A DNA stretch of 64,000 nt, taken from assembly GCA_036426205.1 (NCBI GenBank), contig CM071574.1, positions 15,267,792 to 15,331,791 on the forward strand. The letters run 5' to 3'. How positions within the stretch are numbered: position 1 is the first letter of the stretch; every line of letters begins with the position of its first letter. A program made the position numbers and the translations under genes. Under the pieces are notes generated by a model that was not told the origin of the DNA, did no database searches, and saw only the letters and a program-made list of their open reading frames with translations. This document shows, one piece after another, positions 47,046 to 58,510 of this stretch. This DNA comes from Ascaphus truei (taxonomy: Eukaryota > Chordata > Amphibia > Anura > Ascaphidae).

Positions 47046-47049
47046 CATA

Positions 47050-47914
47050 AAAAGGAGGAAAAAGGGGGGGTTATTGGGGGAAGTGGTTTAGATAGGAATT
47101 GAGCACATCAATCGTCATAACATTATATATTTGCATGGTTATGAGGCTATTTATTACTCGTATTGCTGTGATAATGGCAGGAGGGGATTGCCTAGTAAAT
47201 ATGTAAGAATTGCGCTATTAATGTAACTGGTCATCCTTTCCATTTCCATGATGTACATGGAATAGGGTAGCACTGGTGTTGGGGAGCCCAGATATCACCA
47301 TACATATAAAAAAAATATGAAAACACAATAGTGCAGATAATCTCTCAGCGGGGGTTAAATCCTGCCGACGATCTATGGGATGGGAACTCACATTCAATCA
47401 GCAGAATAAAGGCATTTTCAGGACACTCTGTGTGCTGGGTTGAAGTATATCCCCGGTGAATACTGGGTGGATGGATCTCAGTGTGTGTTTGATGTCTGCT
47501 GGTCCGTCAGTTGATGCAGTAATCTCAGTGAAAGCAGAGGCAAACCATAGTGCGATCCGTGAACTATATACGTTGTTTGGCCACGATGTACATGACCTGA
47601 TTTTTGACCACCGAGAATGCAGGAGGCTCCTGTTTTTTGCCAGAATTGAGCAATGACGTGTCTATCAAGGTTTTTGCAAAACGCGTAGGTGCAATTTTTA
47701 CCTCGATTTTATCTTATATGATCTAATAAATATATTTTTTTATTGGAGTCCCCTCTTGATCTCTCTTTTTTGTGTGATGGTAGTACTCCGCATTTCAGTC
47801 TCTTCTTTTTCCTGGATCCCAGCACAGCAGAAGTTGCACACCCTGTACCCCCAAGCGGATCACAAGGACGGATCGTGGGCACCTTGGACAATATGTGAGT
47901 TCCCCACTTCTATA
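47050..47914. other. unassigned repeat-like sequence
   Basis: No gene recognised. GCAAAACGCGTAGGTG at about 47,666 resembles the GAAACGCGT side of the hairpin-bearing repeats at 6.2 kb. It is followed by AATAAATA near 47,723. Base quality appears normal again from about 47,050. Confidence 0.35.
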
Positions 47915-48726
47915 TGTAGCAGTGTGCTATATACCCATATCTAGTGTGATACTCTGCTATATTTCTCTGACCTAGTATTGTAAGTCCTGGTAATGGCAGG
48001 CAATGCTAGGGTTAATCCCCACTCACATGGCCTAGCACGTGAGCCTCATCTTCCCTAAGTTAGTTTGTTGCAGTTTTCAGGCACCTGCCTGGAAACGGTT
48101 GGAGTCACATGTCAGGGGTGTAGGCTTGCACTGGTGGTACCTGCCCAGCTATTGGGTCATAGGAGCTAGACACACCCTTGGTATAAAAGAGGGCTGCCAC
48201 TCAAATGTAGGTTGTTCTGTTCCAGCCCTAGTCTTTGGGGGTAAGGGATGTCCAGACCAGCCTGGGGCCTCAAGCCCCTAGGAGGCCTTGTCCTGTCCTG
48301 CCCAGGGAAGTGATGGTACCCCTTGGCTGGGAGCCATGCAGAGAGGAGAGAAGGCAAGCTGCGAGTTGGCACCCACCCTGGGTTATGTTGGTTCCAGGGG
48401 GGGTGTACCTCTCTTGCCAGAGATGGACTGTGCTGTATATCTGCTGTTAACCCCAAATAAACATGTTGTACTAAGGCTGGCACTCCAGAATCTTCATTTT
48501 GTCTATGGATGTTCCTGTGGGGAGGAATCCCTGTCTATGGCAAAATCCCTGCAGGTGGAGGCGCTGCACACAAAAAAAGGTAATCCTGTACCCCAAAGCT
48601 CCCTACCACCACGGAGACTCAGCCTTCTGAGAACCAACAGGTGAGTGCCACTGCACCATAATACCCTAATACCAGCAAATCTCCCTATGGGGGGTGGGAG
48701 GGGGGGGAGTTGATAGGGGTGTTACA
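47915..48726 (+). mobile_element. solo LTR, subfamily F
   Basis: It runs TGTAGCAGTGTG to GTGTTACA and is flanked by a perfect 4-bp duplication TATA (47,911-47,914 and 48,727-48,730). It has a TATA box TATAAAAGAGG at about 48,182, AATAAAC at about 48,457, the shared TGGAGGCGCTGC module at about 48,556 and a donor-like CAACAG/GTGAGT at about 48,640. No coding capacity. Confidence 0.9.
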
Positions 48727-48954
48727 TATACAACCTTGTCTCAAGTATTATGTTCTTCAGCTCATATTATATGGGAGACGTTTATTGCGTCATTTCATGT
48801 GGTGGTCTTTTTAGACTCCATCAGGCATTTTTCTTCCAAAAGACGCTAGCTTTTATATACTGCACTCTCTATGAAGGAGGTTCTGAACTTTATGAAGCTT
48901 ATATAAGCAGTGACAGAGTATATACTGGGTCTGAACACCATATCATCTTGGACT

Positions 48955-49760
48955 CATCCTTCTGCTACTGCAGCATGCCAGAAGTCCAGCGCAACACAAC
49001 CAATCACCAAAACATGGGTGTGGCTTATTTGGTACTCCCACATTCCTATTGGTCCAAAGACAATACTTATCTGTCCTTTTGCCTTCCCTCTGTGATCTTT
49101 TTTGGAGTTCACTATAAGTAGGCCTAGAGATGGTCAAATCTGTAAAAAAAAAATCCATTTGTAGTTTTTTTTCACCAAATTTGTGGAAAAAATTGGAAAC
49201 AGTGCAATTTGCTTTCTATTTTCTTTGTTCGCAAACCTTTGTCTTCCCACAAAATTTATCCATGTGAACTTGTGGATTTTTGATCATTTTTGCATTTACC
49301 AGTTTCCACATTTTTAAAAAACCAAGTGGCATCTTTTTCCCGAACCCTAACCCTTTTTTGGTGTAAAATTTGCCTATCTCCAACTATGAGCAGATACAAA
49401 TTGTACTGTGTATACAGACGTTGCTAAAATTGTGGAAATCATCATGTCTTTTTGTTAAATGGGTTGGATAGTATTCATTTATTGCTAGATAAAATCGCTT
49501 TGCTAATTCATTTAACTATGAAGCATCATACACAATGGCACATGGTTGATTAAGTAATATCTGAGAGATTGTGTAATGCTTTATGTTGCATGAAATAAAT
49601 GTAAACCCAGCACTTTCTGAATCAGAACACCATAAAATATATAATTACTTTGGCTTATTTGATATGGCGCCATTCATGCACTCAGCACCTTACAATAAAA
49701 GCATATGAACAGTTTAAAATAAATGACACGTATCACTACGATTCCATTCTACACTGCTCC
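48955..49760. repeat. older partial copy of 25,740-26,775
   Basis: It shares long runs such as TATTGGTCCAAAGACAATAC and TTTTTGTTAAATGGGTTGGA in the same order. Differences are mainly substitutions plus a few longer deletions. It lacks the CAGTGGCGG insertion. This is a real diverged duplication. Confidence 0.85.
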
Positions 49761-50558
49761 CTGATCTTTAAAAGGAAATAAAAAATACTTAAAAGTGTCA
49801 GATTGAGGTTGGAGCGTATCAATTACCTAAATGAGACCTGTTCAACATATGACTGGAATTAATTGACTTTGGTCCAATAAGGCATTGCCCCTTAAAGTAG
49901 CCAGTGTTTTAAAAGAAAGAGTAAAGTGGGAAATATCTTGTGTCCTATATTTTGAGACACTGTGTAGAGGTGTGTGTGGCCCAAAAAAACGTATTTTAAA
50001 TGTTAGTGATAGCATTGTTTGGTAAAGGAGGAAAGGCCTTGTGTTTCAGGCAGTGGCCTCTGAGGGATACAATAGATGGTTTGGGGCCTGTTGCGAATTT
50101 AGTACGGACCGTATCTCCCTTTCTCTTAATTCCTTGTATAGAATAGTATGGTGATATATAAAGAGAAATAATATAAAAACAGAAAGAAAAAGAAAAAAGT
50201 TATAGGAAAGAGAGATCTTCAAATGGTTGTCACAAAAAGTGGTCGATTTATTCAAAAATAAATTGATAATTTATTAAAGAATCTATCACAAAGGACACAA
50301 AAATACGTGAATTTACCGTAAATTAATCTAAATAGGTCAATCTACATATAAATTCAATAAACGATAAATCAGTCAAGTTTGGGTAGTGTGGACTCCGTAA
50401 GGTTCCACACAGAAACCCAAATAGTACCGGGTACAGCGTCAGTCTCAGAAGTCAAAACCTATAATAAAAAGTCACGGAGACGCTTAGGAGAACGCAGCAT
50501 CTAATAGTACATAAATCTGAATAATGCATATAAATATAATTATAGGTACAAAAATCAC
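49761..50558. other. no gene seen
   Basis: AT-rich sequence. Short open frames only. Confidence 0.4.
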
Positions 50559-51697
50559 TAAGAAATAAAAGATAGAATTAATGGGTATTCATATATAGTA
50601 GATAATGATGAAAACAAATCAATAGATTATAATCATAGAGCAACCCAATATCTGGATCACAACATCCAATAGGTGCTCTGCACAACTACAGTATGTGCAC
50701 ATGGAGAGAAGACAGTACCACTCGGGGCTATTTGCCCACACATGGCCATGTGAGTAGCTTATACTGTATTATAATCTCATTGTCTTCTCTCCATGTGCAC
50801 ATATTTGCGCAGAGCACCTATTGGATGTTCTGATCCAGTTGTTGGGTTGCTCTATGATTATAATCTTTATAATCCCCCACAACTCCCCCCCCCCCCAGCC
50901 ACCCCACCCCCAATCGCATATTGGGGAAATTACTGGGTGTTTCTGGTGCGTACATGCTGGTAACAAGAGGGCTGAGTTGTCCGTGGTGACTTTGGGACAC
51001 AGTAACAGGCTTCTGGGGTCCATACCCTACATAATACTTAACAGTGCAGCGCCTCCATCTGCCGTAGGCTCCAGGGATATGGAGGCTATATCCCACGGTA
51101 GAACTGTAACTCTCCCCCCAATTAGATCACACACCAAGTCGGAGGTATATTGCAAAATGGGAACAGGTTTATTACTACTCTTATTGCAGTAATACAGGTA
51201 CTCAGCAGTCACAGTCTCTTCTCTCAGATATCACCGGAGATAGTCCCTGGACATTCACTACGGGCCTAGGACACCCTCAGCCATCCAAGCTCTTCCCCAC
51301 CTCCCTAGCAGAGGTATAGTCACTCTACTCCTCCCTGGAGGGAAGGGCGCATGGGAAGGCCCCAATCTCAGGCTCCCAGTGACCTGCCTTCCTCATGGGG
51401 AAGAACAACCAACTAACTTTATGGCGGTCCTACCCTTAAGTACAGTCAGAGGGCGGGCATCCCGTTGGCCCAGCCACAACAGGATATGCCACCCCCTGCT
51501 GTCACTCAAGCGCAGCACCAAAGGATGCAGGGGGAAAACCCCATGATAACTACTGGCAGACCTGTGAATACCAGGGTTTACTGCCAGCCCATTGGGTAGA
51601 TTTAGTAGCCAGGGGGTACCCCCACTACAATCTATTGATTTTTTTTCATCATTATCTACTATATATGAATACCCATAATACTATCTTTTATTTCTTA
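50559..51697. mobile_element. foldback element interrupted by LTR-D
   Basis: The left arm, 50,559-50,713, is inverted in two pieces: 50,781-50,866 matches its inner part and 51,634-51,697 its outer part. The gap is exactly the 763-bp LTR-D. Removing the LTR would leave arms of about 155 bp around a 67-bp loop. No coding frame. Confidence 0.82.
50867..51629 (-). mobile_element. solo LTR, subfamily D
   Basis: On the minus strand it starts TGTAGTGGGGG at 51,629. It is flanked by a perfect 4-bp duplication ATCT (50,863-50,866 and 51,630-51,633). It contains AATAAACC near 51,165 and the shared module TGGAGGCGCTGCAC near 51,055. The 3' terminus (TTATAA) has lost the usual TACA. Confidence 0.87.
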
Positions 51698-52755
51698 TCT
51701 GCGCTCCCCGCACGTTATCCTACTACTTCCATGAGGATATAAGGAGGATCCTCTTTTGGATCGAACAGCAGACTATTGTATCACAAGCGATCCGTTCTTT
51801 TGTAATATACCGACACCACCCTTACACCACAAAGGGAGCGCCCCAGCTATCCATCCACAAAAATCACCAAGAAAGACTCTCTCTCTAGAATAGAAATATG
51901 GTCTAATCAAAAGAATTGGCCCAATATTTAACACGTTTCGGATTTCTTGCAATTGGGCGCAGTGCAACTACTTTATAAAGTTCTTCAACTACTAGGAAAA
52001 AGTTGTTCATAAAAAGCAAAACATATTGCTCCCTGAATGTAGGCATTGCAGGATCACTGTGAACCGCATCTCTACTATATGCCTGGGTATCTGCCAAGTG
52101 CAACAAAAAAGTCTGTCATTTTAAATCTGTTGTGTCAAAGTTGATGTAATATACAAAAGCACCTTGTTTTTCTGACATGCATAGTTTTTGTATTACTGTG
52201 TGGAAATGTTTTGTTATTATTACAAAGCAGTTGTCTCTCAACTGTAGTGAGATAATTCTGGCAGCTAAGTCACCACACTCACGGTTACCAAGATAAATGT
52301 CTGCCGCTTGTAATTAACACCACATTTTATGTAGTGCTGCTGTTTGTGTTTGAACACGAAGAGAAAACGTGTACTTGCTCTGCACTGCTGCTTACATGGA
52401 CAGGGTTCGTTTGAGTTTTTCAGTGGTGCGTGGCGTCTCTGTGCGGGATCCCCTCAACCATCACAATTTCAATAATAAAGAGTAAAAGAGAGATAATCGC
52501 ACCCGTAGTGTTTGAAGGGTCCTCAGTAGAGATGGGCAATTTTGGGGGTGAATTTGTATCCGCCTCGGATCGGCCGGTTCCTTTGGTCCATGAATTTCCG
52601 CGGATCACTTTCCACAAATGCGCAATTTCAGATTTTTGTTTTTTTAGAGACAGAGCAACCTGGTGTCGGAATTTTTTTTAACAATTCTGCAAACAGTTTC
52701 TTAATGTGTTTGTGGATTGTTAGAACAGAGACAGATCTCTCTCTCTCTCTCTTCT
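51698..52755. other. no gene seen; possible repeat remnants
   Basis: A sequence with CCGAAACGTG on the minus strand (about 51,930-51,945) belongs to the hairpin-type repeats but lacks a strong stem. The rest is unassigned. Confidence 0.3.
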
Positions 52756-52850
52756 TGGGTGGGTGACACTTGGGTGGGTGACTGGGTGACACTTGGGTGG
52801 GTGACTGGGTGACACTTGGGTGGGTGACTGACGAGTGGGTGGGTGACTAT
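52756..52850. repeat. 23-bp tandem repeat (GGGTGGGTGACTGGGTGACACTT-like)
   Basis: About four units with period 23 bp. Confidence 0.85.
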
Positions 52851-52887
52851 GACTAACTGTTGGTTGGTGTCTGTATTCATTCACAGA

Positions 52888-52897
52888 CTCACACACA

Positions 52898-52928
<31 letters not shown>

Positions 52929-53080
52929 CCAGCACACATCACACACACCAACACACCACACACACACACAACACACACACACACACCACCAGCACCCACC
53001 CTCCCTCTCAGACACTCTCCCCGTCTCTCTCTGACTCTCTCCCTCTCTCTCTCTCTCTCTCCTCTCTCCTCCCCCCGTCC
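52888..53080. repeat. (CA)n then (CT)n microsatellites
   Basis: A CA/CACC tract to about 52,990 followed by a CTCT tract at about 53,020-53,062. Open frames here are artefacts. Confidence 0.92.
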
Positions 53081-53267
53081 CCCTTTTTTTTAAAGAATCT
53101 GTTCAATAGCTCTACAAAAAACACAGCATTGTGGTATTACAATGTGGGATGCAATAGGTATCTCCATTGGCTGATACTAATATGTCTAATATGCATTTAC
53201 CATGACCCCTTGCAGACACACTTATCATAACACCCTCCTACTGTCTCTGTAAATCCCCCTTACTTAC

Positions 53268-53415
53268 TACTTAGATTGTAAGCTCTTCGGGCAGGGACTC
53301 CTTTCCCTAATATCTACTTGTATGCACGAAGCGCTTATTCCTATTACGTCACGTGTGTTATTGCTGTAAAGCGCTATGTACATGGATGGCGCTATATAAA
53401 TATAGATATACATAC
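53268..53415 (+). mobile_element. L2-like LINE/SINE 3' tail
   Basis: It contains GATTGTAAGCTCTTCGGGCA, GAAGCGCTTATTCC, GTAAAGCGCTATGTACATGG and GCGCTATATAAATA, then an ATAC end. The best preserved of the three tails in the window. Confidence 0.75.
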
Positions 53416-53568
53416 TTTATTGTATTTGCTTTCTCCCTTTTTCATCTACATTATGGGTCATACTTACTATTTATTTATTTATAAAATGTTTTACCAGGAA
53501 GTAATACATTGAGAGTTACCTCTCGTTTTCAAGTATGTCCTGGGCACAGAGTTCTGATGACAAATACA

Positions 53569-53671
53569 TGGTTACATTAAGTGAGCAGTCTTCTGCCATA
53601 AGTGGTTACATTAAGTGAGCAGTCTTCTGCCATAAGTGGTTACATTAAGTGAGCAGTCTTCTGCCATAAGT
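53569..53671. repeat. 34-bp tandem repeat, 3 copies
   Basis: Units GTGGTTACATTAAGTGAGCA + GTCTTCTGCCATAA are identical, so the expansion is recent. It sits inside an older dispersed repeat with TTTTACCAGGAAGTAATAC at about 53,490. Confidence 0.9.
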
Positions 53672-54853
53672 CACCTTCCAGGAATGGAACACACCGTGCA
53701 GCCCATTCCAGTCACTAGCCTGTTGGGTGTCTTCCAGCATCAGGTGTCTCCTGACTACAGATGGCTTAGTAAATATGGAGAAAATTGTTTAGGATGAGGG
53801 TATTTTAGAGAATTGCTTTATAACTCTGCTCTGGTCACTATGACGGTACATGATTCACAATGTACTTTGAACATGATAAGCTGAGAATGCCAAGTAAATA
53901 AATGCGTGCAGCTCCCTAGACAAGTAGGTCTGACACAGGATGAAACTGACATCTTCGCTCAGTCTTGGTGTTTCAAGACTTCTACTCTAAAGTTACATCG
54001 TTTCCCAAGATGGACTTGTTATTCTTACCGATGAGATTTCAAAAGTGTAGAACGGTGCAGGTGTACCTTATGTTAAACAGTGAACCATGGCGACACCTGC
54101 TCTCATTCAGGAACGTTTGCTGCTTTCAGATTCTGCATTATCCCATAAAGGTTTAGTTACTTTTTTTTCTTCACTCAAAACAATGACACAATTCAGCCGA
54201 GTGGGCTTGGTAGAAAAACAAACAAACAAATACTGCAAAAATGGTGACATTTGGAAGCATTGATGTGTTTCAAATCGAAACAGAGAGACATTAGGTTTAA
54301 CAATACCCCACGATGCTTGGAAAAGGCATTTATAGCCACATACTAATGTTTTACGCACTGTTACTACTCAAAGTACGGACAGAATAAACCACACACACAC
54401 ATTTATTTTATTTTTTTGGGTGGGGGTGGGCTACATTTTGAACGGTTACTGCCATGGTTCCATTCCATCATAAATAACTGTGTTTTAGGAATTAAATGCA
54501 GCAACTCCATTTTCACATTTATTTTAACCAGACTTTTTTAACAGGATTTAATCCGGGGACCCTCTGAAGCGAACCTGTCCTATTTTAAGATGCAGGTAGC
54601 CCCCTCTCCCACATGGATTCCATGATTCTTCTTATTAGACAACCGTTTAAGTGTCCAGGGAGATTACCGGTCATTTAACTGGGTTTAACTATTCAAATGA
54701 AGGGACCACAAGTAGGAATTATTGCACCAACAGTGCCCTGTGTCACAATATGTTTCTAAAATGACATTAGGTTATTGATGCTTCCTATAAAAATCAGGCA
54801 CATCTAAATATTTGTAGAGTTTGTAGAGGTTTTACAGAAAAGGGTGCGCATAT
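53672..54853. other. no gene seen
   Basis: AT-rich unique-looking sequence with short open frames only. Confidence 0.45.
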
Positions 54854-54875
54854 ATCTGATTATCTTTATTTTCTA

Positions 54876-55417
54876 AAGCTTGGCCGAAATTGGATCATGC
54901 AACAGGACAATGATCCCAAGCACACCAGCAAATCTACAACACAATGGCTGAAAAAGAAAAGAATCAAGGTGTTGCAATGGCTCAGTCAAAGTCCAGACCT
55001 CAACCCGATTGAAATGCTGTGGCAGGACCTTAAGAGAGCTGTGCATAAACAAATGCCCACAAACCTCAATGAACTGAAGCAACGTTGTAAAGAAGAGTGG
55101 GCCAAAATTCCTTCACAGCGATGTGAGAGACTGATAAAGTCATACAGAAAACGATTACTTCAAGTTATTGCTGCTAAAGGTGGTTCTACAAGCTATTGAA
55201 TCATAAGGTGTACTTGGTTTTTCACACATGGCTTCTCTATTTTGGCTTTATTTTTGTTAGATAAATCATGACACGGTGTAATATGTCATGTGTTGTTGTT
55301 CATCTGAGGTTGTATTTACCTCATTTTAAGACCTGCTAAGGAACGGATGATTGGTATTATGTCCTGGTATGTAAAACCATAGAATTCAAAGAGGGTGTAC
55401 TTTCTTTTTCACGACTG
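54876..55417 (+). mobile_element. truncated Tc1-like transposon
   Basis: Only the right half remains: the C-terminal transposase part, a 3' UTR and the right terminal repeat GGTGTACTTTCTTTTTCACG... ending ACGACTG at 55,417, followed by the expected TA. The left half and left terminal repeat are absent. The fragment is flanked by a 21-bp direct repeat (54,854-54,874 and 55,422-55,442, one mismatch). Confidence 0.88.
54897..55199 (+). pseudogene. Tc1-like transposase, C-terminal fragment
   Basis: 100 residues of an originally about 340-residue DDE transposase that cuts and pastes the element. Residues 1-10 contain [10 protein letters not shown], which holds the second catalytic aspartate. [11 protein letters not shown] at about residues 32-42 holds the final glutamate of the DD34E triad. 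The N-terminal paired-type DNA-binding domain and the first aspartate are gone, so the protein cannot be active. The frame is otherwise intact, with a natural stop at 55,197-55,199. Confidence 0.92.
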
Positions 55418-55442
55418 TATGTCTAATTATCTTTATTTTCTA

Positions 55443-57600
55443 TGTAGGAGTTTGTACTGAAACTGGAAACTGTGATGACCTGAGCACCAGTATTTTTAAT
55501 TTGCAGAAACTAGTACTGCCTTTTTATCTACAAAACCTGTAAAACCCCTGTTATTATTATTATTATTTTTAAACTTACCGTTCCACTTGCCTTGGAGAGC
55601 AAATTTATTTTTCAAAACGCCCTGTTTTTAAGAGCACAAACATGATATACACCAAAGTGCTTTCTCACAATGTTGAACAGGTTTAAAATCACATTAAATC
55701 AAGCACAGCAACACTTATTTATAAGCCTTAGTCATTTTAAAAAGAATTCTTGTTTGGTATACATTGAGCAAGTTAGTATACACAGAACTGTACAGGACTT
55801 GCTAAAATGGTACATACATCAAATGACATGTACTTAAATCAAGTGCAATTTGACAGATATTACATTTGACAATAAGACATCTTTTCTATGTGAAATAACT
55901 TGTATTATATAATATTGAGAAAAGAAAAAAAAACAGGCAAGAAAAATAAGCCTTCTTCTTAGTAAAATGCATTTCTGGATCAGTGAAGGCTATAAAAGCA
56001 TTCCTGCTATAAGGAAAGGGTTTAAAAGAAGATTTAATAGGATAAAGAGTTTTGAATTTTTTCCAGGAGCTGGTTCTTATCAAAGAGGAAAAGGATGACC
56101 AAAGGAAAGCTTGGATGCCTAATTATTAACTGCTGGTAGAATCCATTAGTTTATTTACTAGAGTGATGGCTAATAAGGAAACTAATGAGTGCTTTAAATA
56201 GAGGCAGTGATCTTAGCACAGTCAGGCATAAAATCAGAAAGGAACCTGCTCTTCTGCGGGATTAGCTTGCCAAAACAATTTTTAAAGCTAGGTGTGAATC
56301 TCATCCATAGCATACAGTCAGTTTTTAATTACTAAGTGATGTTTTTACATACAATACTGTAGGGCCAAGCATCCAGTATTTATTTATTTTTACTTATTTT
56401 TTTATTGAGTTTCATCTTTTGCATGGGAGAAGGGAGGGAGTAAGGGATACAAAAATGTCAAGTTGGGTGGAGAAGGGTGGATGAACCTGTCTTCACACTC
56501 AAGTAATTACAACACCTGCACCTGTGTTCAGAACTTCAAGCATCAATACAGTAGATATATTAAAAAATGAAATGACTGGTCTTCTCAGGCAGGAGAGTAC
56601 AAATTGGGTTATAACTCGTCTCATTTGGTCGTAGGGAGTCCCATGGCAACGCCTTACAGAATTAGCAAGGGTGGGGAAGCCATTGTGCCTCCTTTAAAGC
56701 AGCAGTCCAAGATGCCGTATTAAATAATAAGAAAATTTCCTTTAATATGTGCATCAATGCAATCCACATAATGATAAGTAATTAACTAAGTTGCTGAGCG
56801 ATCCGTTCTCCTGTGATCGATCAGCGAAGATTCGGCTCGGGGGTACACTAAATGGACGTCAGTGCAGCAGAAGAGGACCAAATATGCAAAGTTCTGTGGG
56901 GAAGATCATGTGACCAGGCAGTCACAAGATACAATTGGTGCATTGCTAGAGAGAGGGCAGGGCTCAAAAAAGGGGTGTGCCAGAGCCTGTTTTAGAAGAG
57001 GAAAGGGATGTGACTTTGAAAATGGTTGCTATAGAAACAAAAAGCGCCAGTTCTAGACCCAAATCTCTCTCTCATTGTTGAATAAACTTTGCTTTCTCAA
57101 CTATCATGGAACAAGTAAGCAATTTTTGCTCTCACTGTTCACCGCCCCCCCCCCCCTTGTTTGCAGCTTCTGCCTGTCAGTTTCTTATTTTCAGCTGCCT
57201 GTAGTTTGCACACACACACTGTGCCTGTGTGATATGTTACAATGTTGCATTTCTTGCCTCTGGGCATGTAATCAGTGAGTTGCTACTGCAGCCTCTGAGA
57301 TCCTTCTCAGAATGGGCTATTCTGCCCTCCCCCCTGTTTTGTTCACAGATAGTCTGTCCCAAGACTATTCCCTTTACCCACATTGCTCCTCACTTCCTTT
57401 TCCACCCTGGAGACAGTGAGTAAAGCACCCATCTCTGTTACTCTCCTATGGCAAGGCCATCTCTTTCTACCTGTTTCTAACTACAAATCACTATTACACA
57501 CCATCCACAAGAGCCTGTATTTACTGCTGCTTTTCCAATAAAGTGAAGGAAATATTATAGGACTTGGAGTGATTTGGAAAGGGGGCTGAGTTAATGCTAT
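55443..57600. other. 2.1 kb with no recognised gene
   Basis: An (ATT)n run at about 55,548-55,565, an AT-rich block, then at 56,787-56,870 a copy of the GATCGATC-bearing segment also seen at 3,240. Below 57,140 there is a C-run and pyrimidine-rich sequence. Short open frames have no motif. Confidence 0.4.
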
Positions 57601-58510
57601 CGGGAGCCATTCACACATCACACGTGACCCTGGCTTCAGAATAGTAGAAAGAGGACCGTGTGCTTTGGGGACACACACACAGAGGAGCTGCTACCCACAG
57701 CCTTTATGCTAAAGAAACAAACAAGCAGCTTACACAGCAAATAAACAGCAGTCTCTCACCACCACAGTACAAGCATACTGCTCCACATTGCTACACAGAG
57801 CCACCAGCCTCTATACAGCAAACAACTACTACTTTATGCAAAGACAAGCGAGCAGCTTTACATTGCTAATAATAGCACAGACTTTCTACAGCAAAAGCCT
57901 TACAAACAGCAAGCAGATTTACACTGCACACAAGCCTGCAACCTCAGTCAAGGCAGCAGCACTGCAGTCAGACTGCAATATACACAGAACTTTGATTGCT
58001 CTTTTCTGTCTTTGAGCCCACTCTCTGCACAGCTCCATAGTGAAGAGCTACCATCTCACCTACCCCTGCGCACGTCCCCACGGCTAGCGCCACCAAGGGC
58101 CACGCCACCGGACACCCGCCAGAACACGGGTCAGAGCCACCGGACACCTGTGAGTACAGCTACCCCTACGCTGAACGCTGCAGGACACCGCTCGGCATCA
58201 TCTGAGACAGTCGACCATCGCTGACACAGGTAACACACGCACTGGCTAAAGGCCTACACACACCTACAGCATGGCAGAACTCAGATCCTCACCAAACATC
58301 ACGCAGGAGAGTGACCATTCAGACACAGAGACCGCTGCGCAACTGCAAAAGGCGCAGGCAGACGGAAGGCCTAAACGGATAGTCACACTGACACAAAAGG
58401 CCAGCGAAAAATACGAGGCTGACATTGAAGCGCACCTCGCTAAATTAGAGTTGGCCTGGGAAACAACCACACTTCGGATATGCAATGTCGCCGGCGCTGG
58501 CAATTATGTA
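57600..58510 (+). mobile_element. 5' part of a retroelement with gag-like start
   Basis: A non-coding CA-rich leader leads to an ATG at 58,271 and a hydrophilic reading frame cut at 58,511 by an LTR-B fragment. The left limit is not defined. The leader contains CACCGGACACC repeats at about 58,105 and 58,137. Confidence 0.35.
58271..58510 (+). pseudogene. gag-like N-terminal fragment, truncated by LTR
   Basis: About 80 residues: an acidic, Ser/Thr-rich start (MAELRSSPNITQESDHSD), then PKRIVTLTQKASEKYEAD and LAKLELAWE. The basic LTQKA-EKYEAD-LAKLELAW pattern resembles N-termini of some animal LTR-element gag proteins (BEL/Pao or Gypsy type), but that is from memory of general pattern only. The frame continues into the LTR only by chance. 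Confidence 0.4.

Larger units (their letters stand above)
41876..47049 (+). mobile_element. structurally complete LTR retrotransposon, subfamily A
   Basis: 5' LTR 41,880-42,676, PBS-like TTTGGAGGCC at 42,677, internal region to 46,249, polypurine tract, 3' LTR 46,250-47,045, and a 4-bp duplication CATA at 41,876-41,879 and 47,046-47,049. Total about 5.2 kb with 3.6 kb internal. No protease, RT, RNase H or integrase motif is visible in any frame, even allowing for frameshifts, so it looks like a non-autonomous element carrying only a gag-like region. The base sequence is noisy. Confidence 0.8.
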
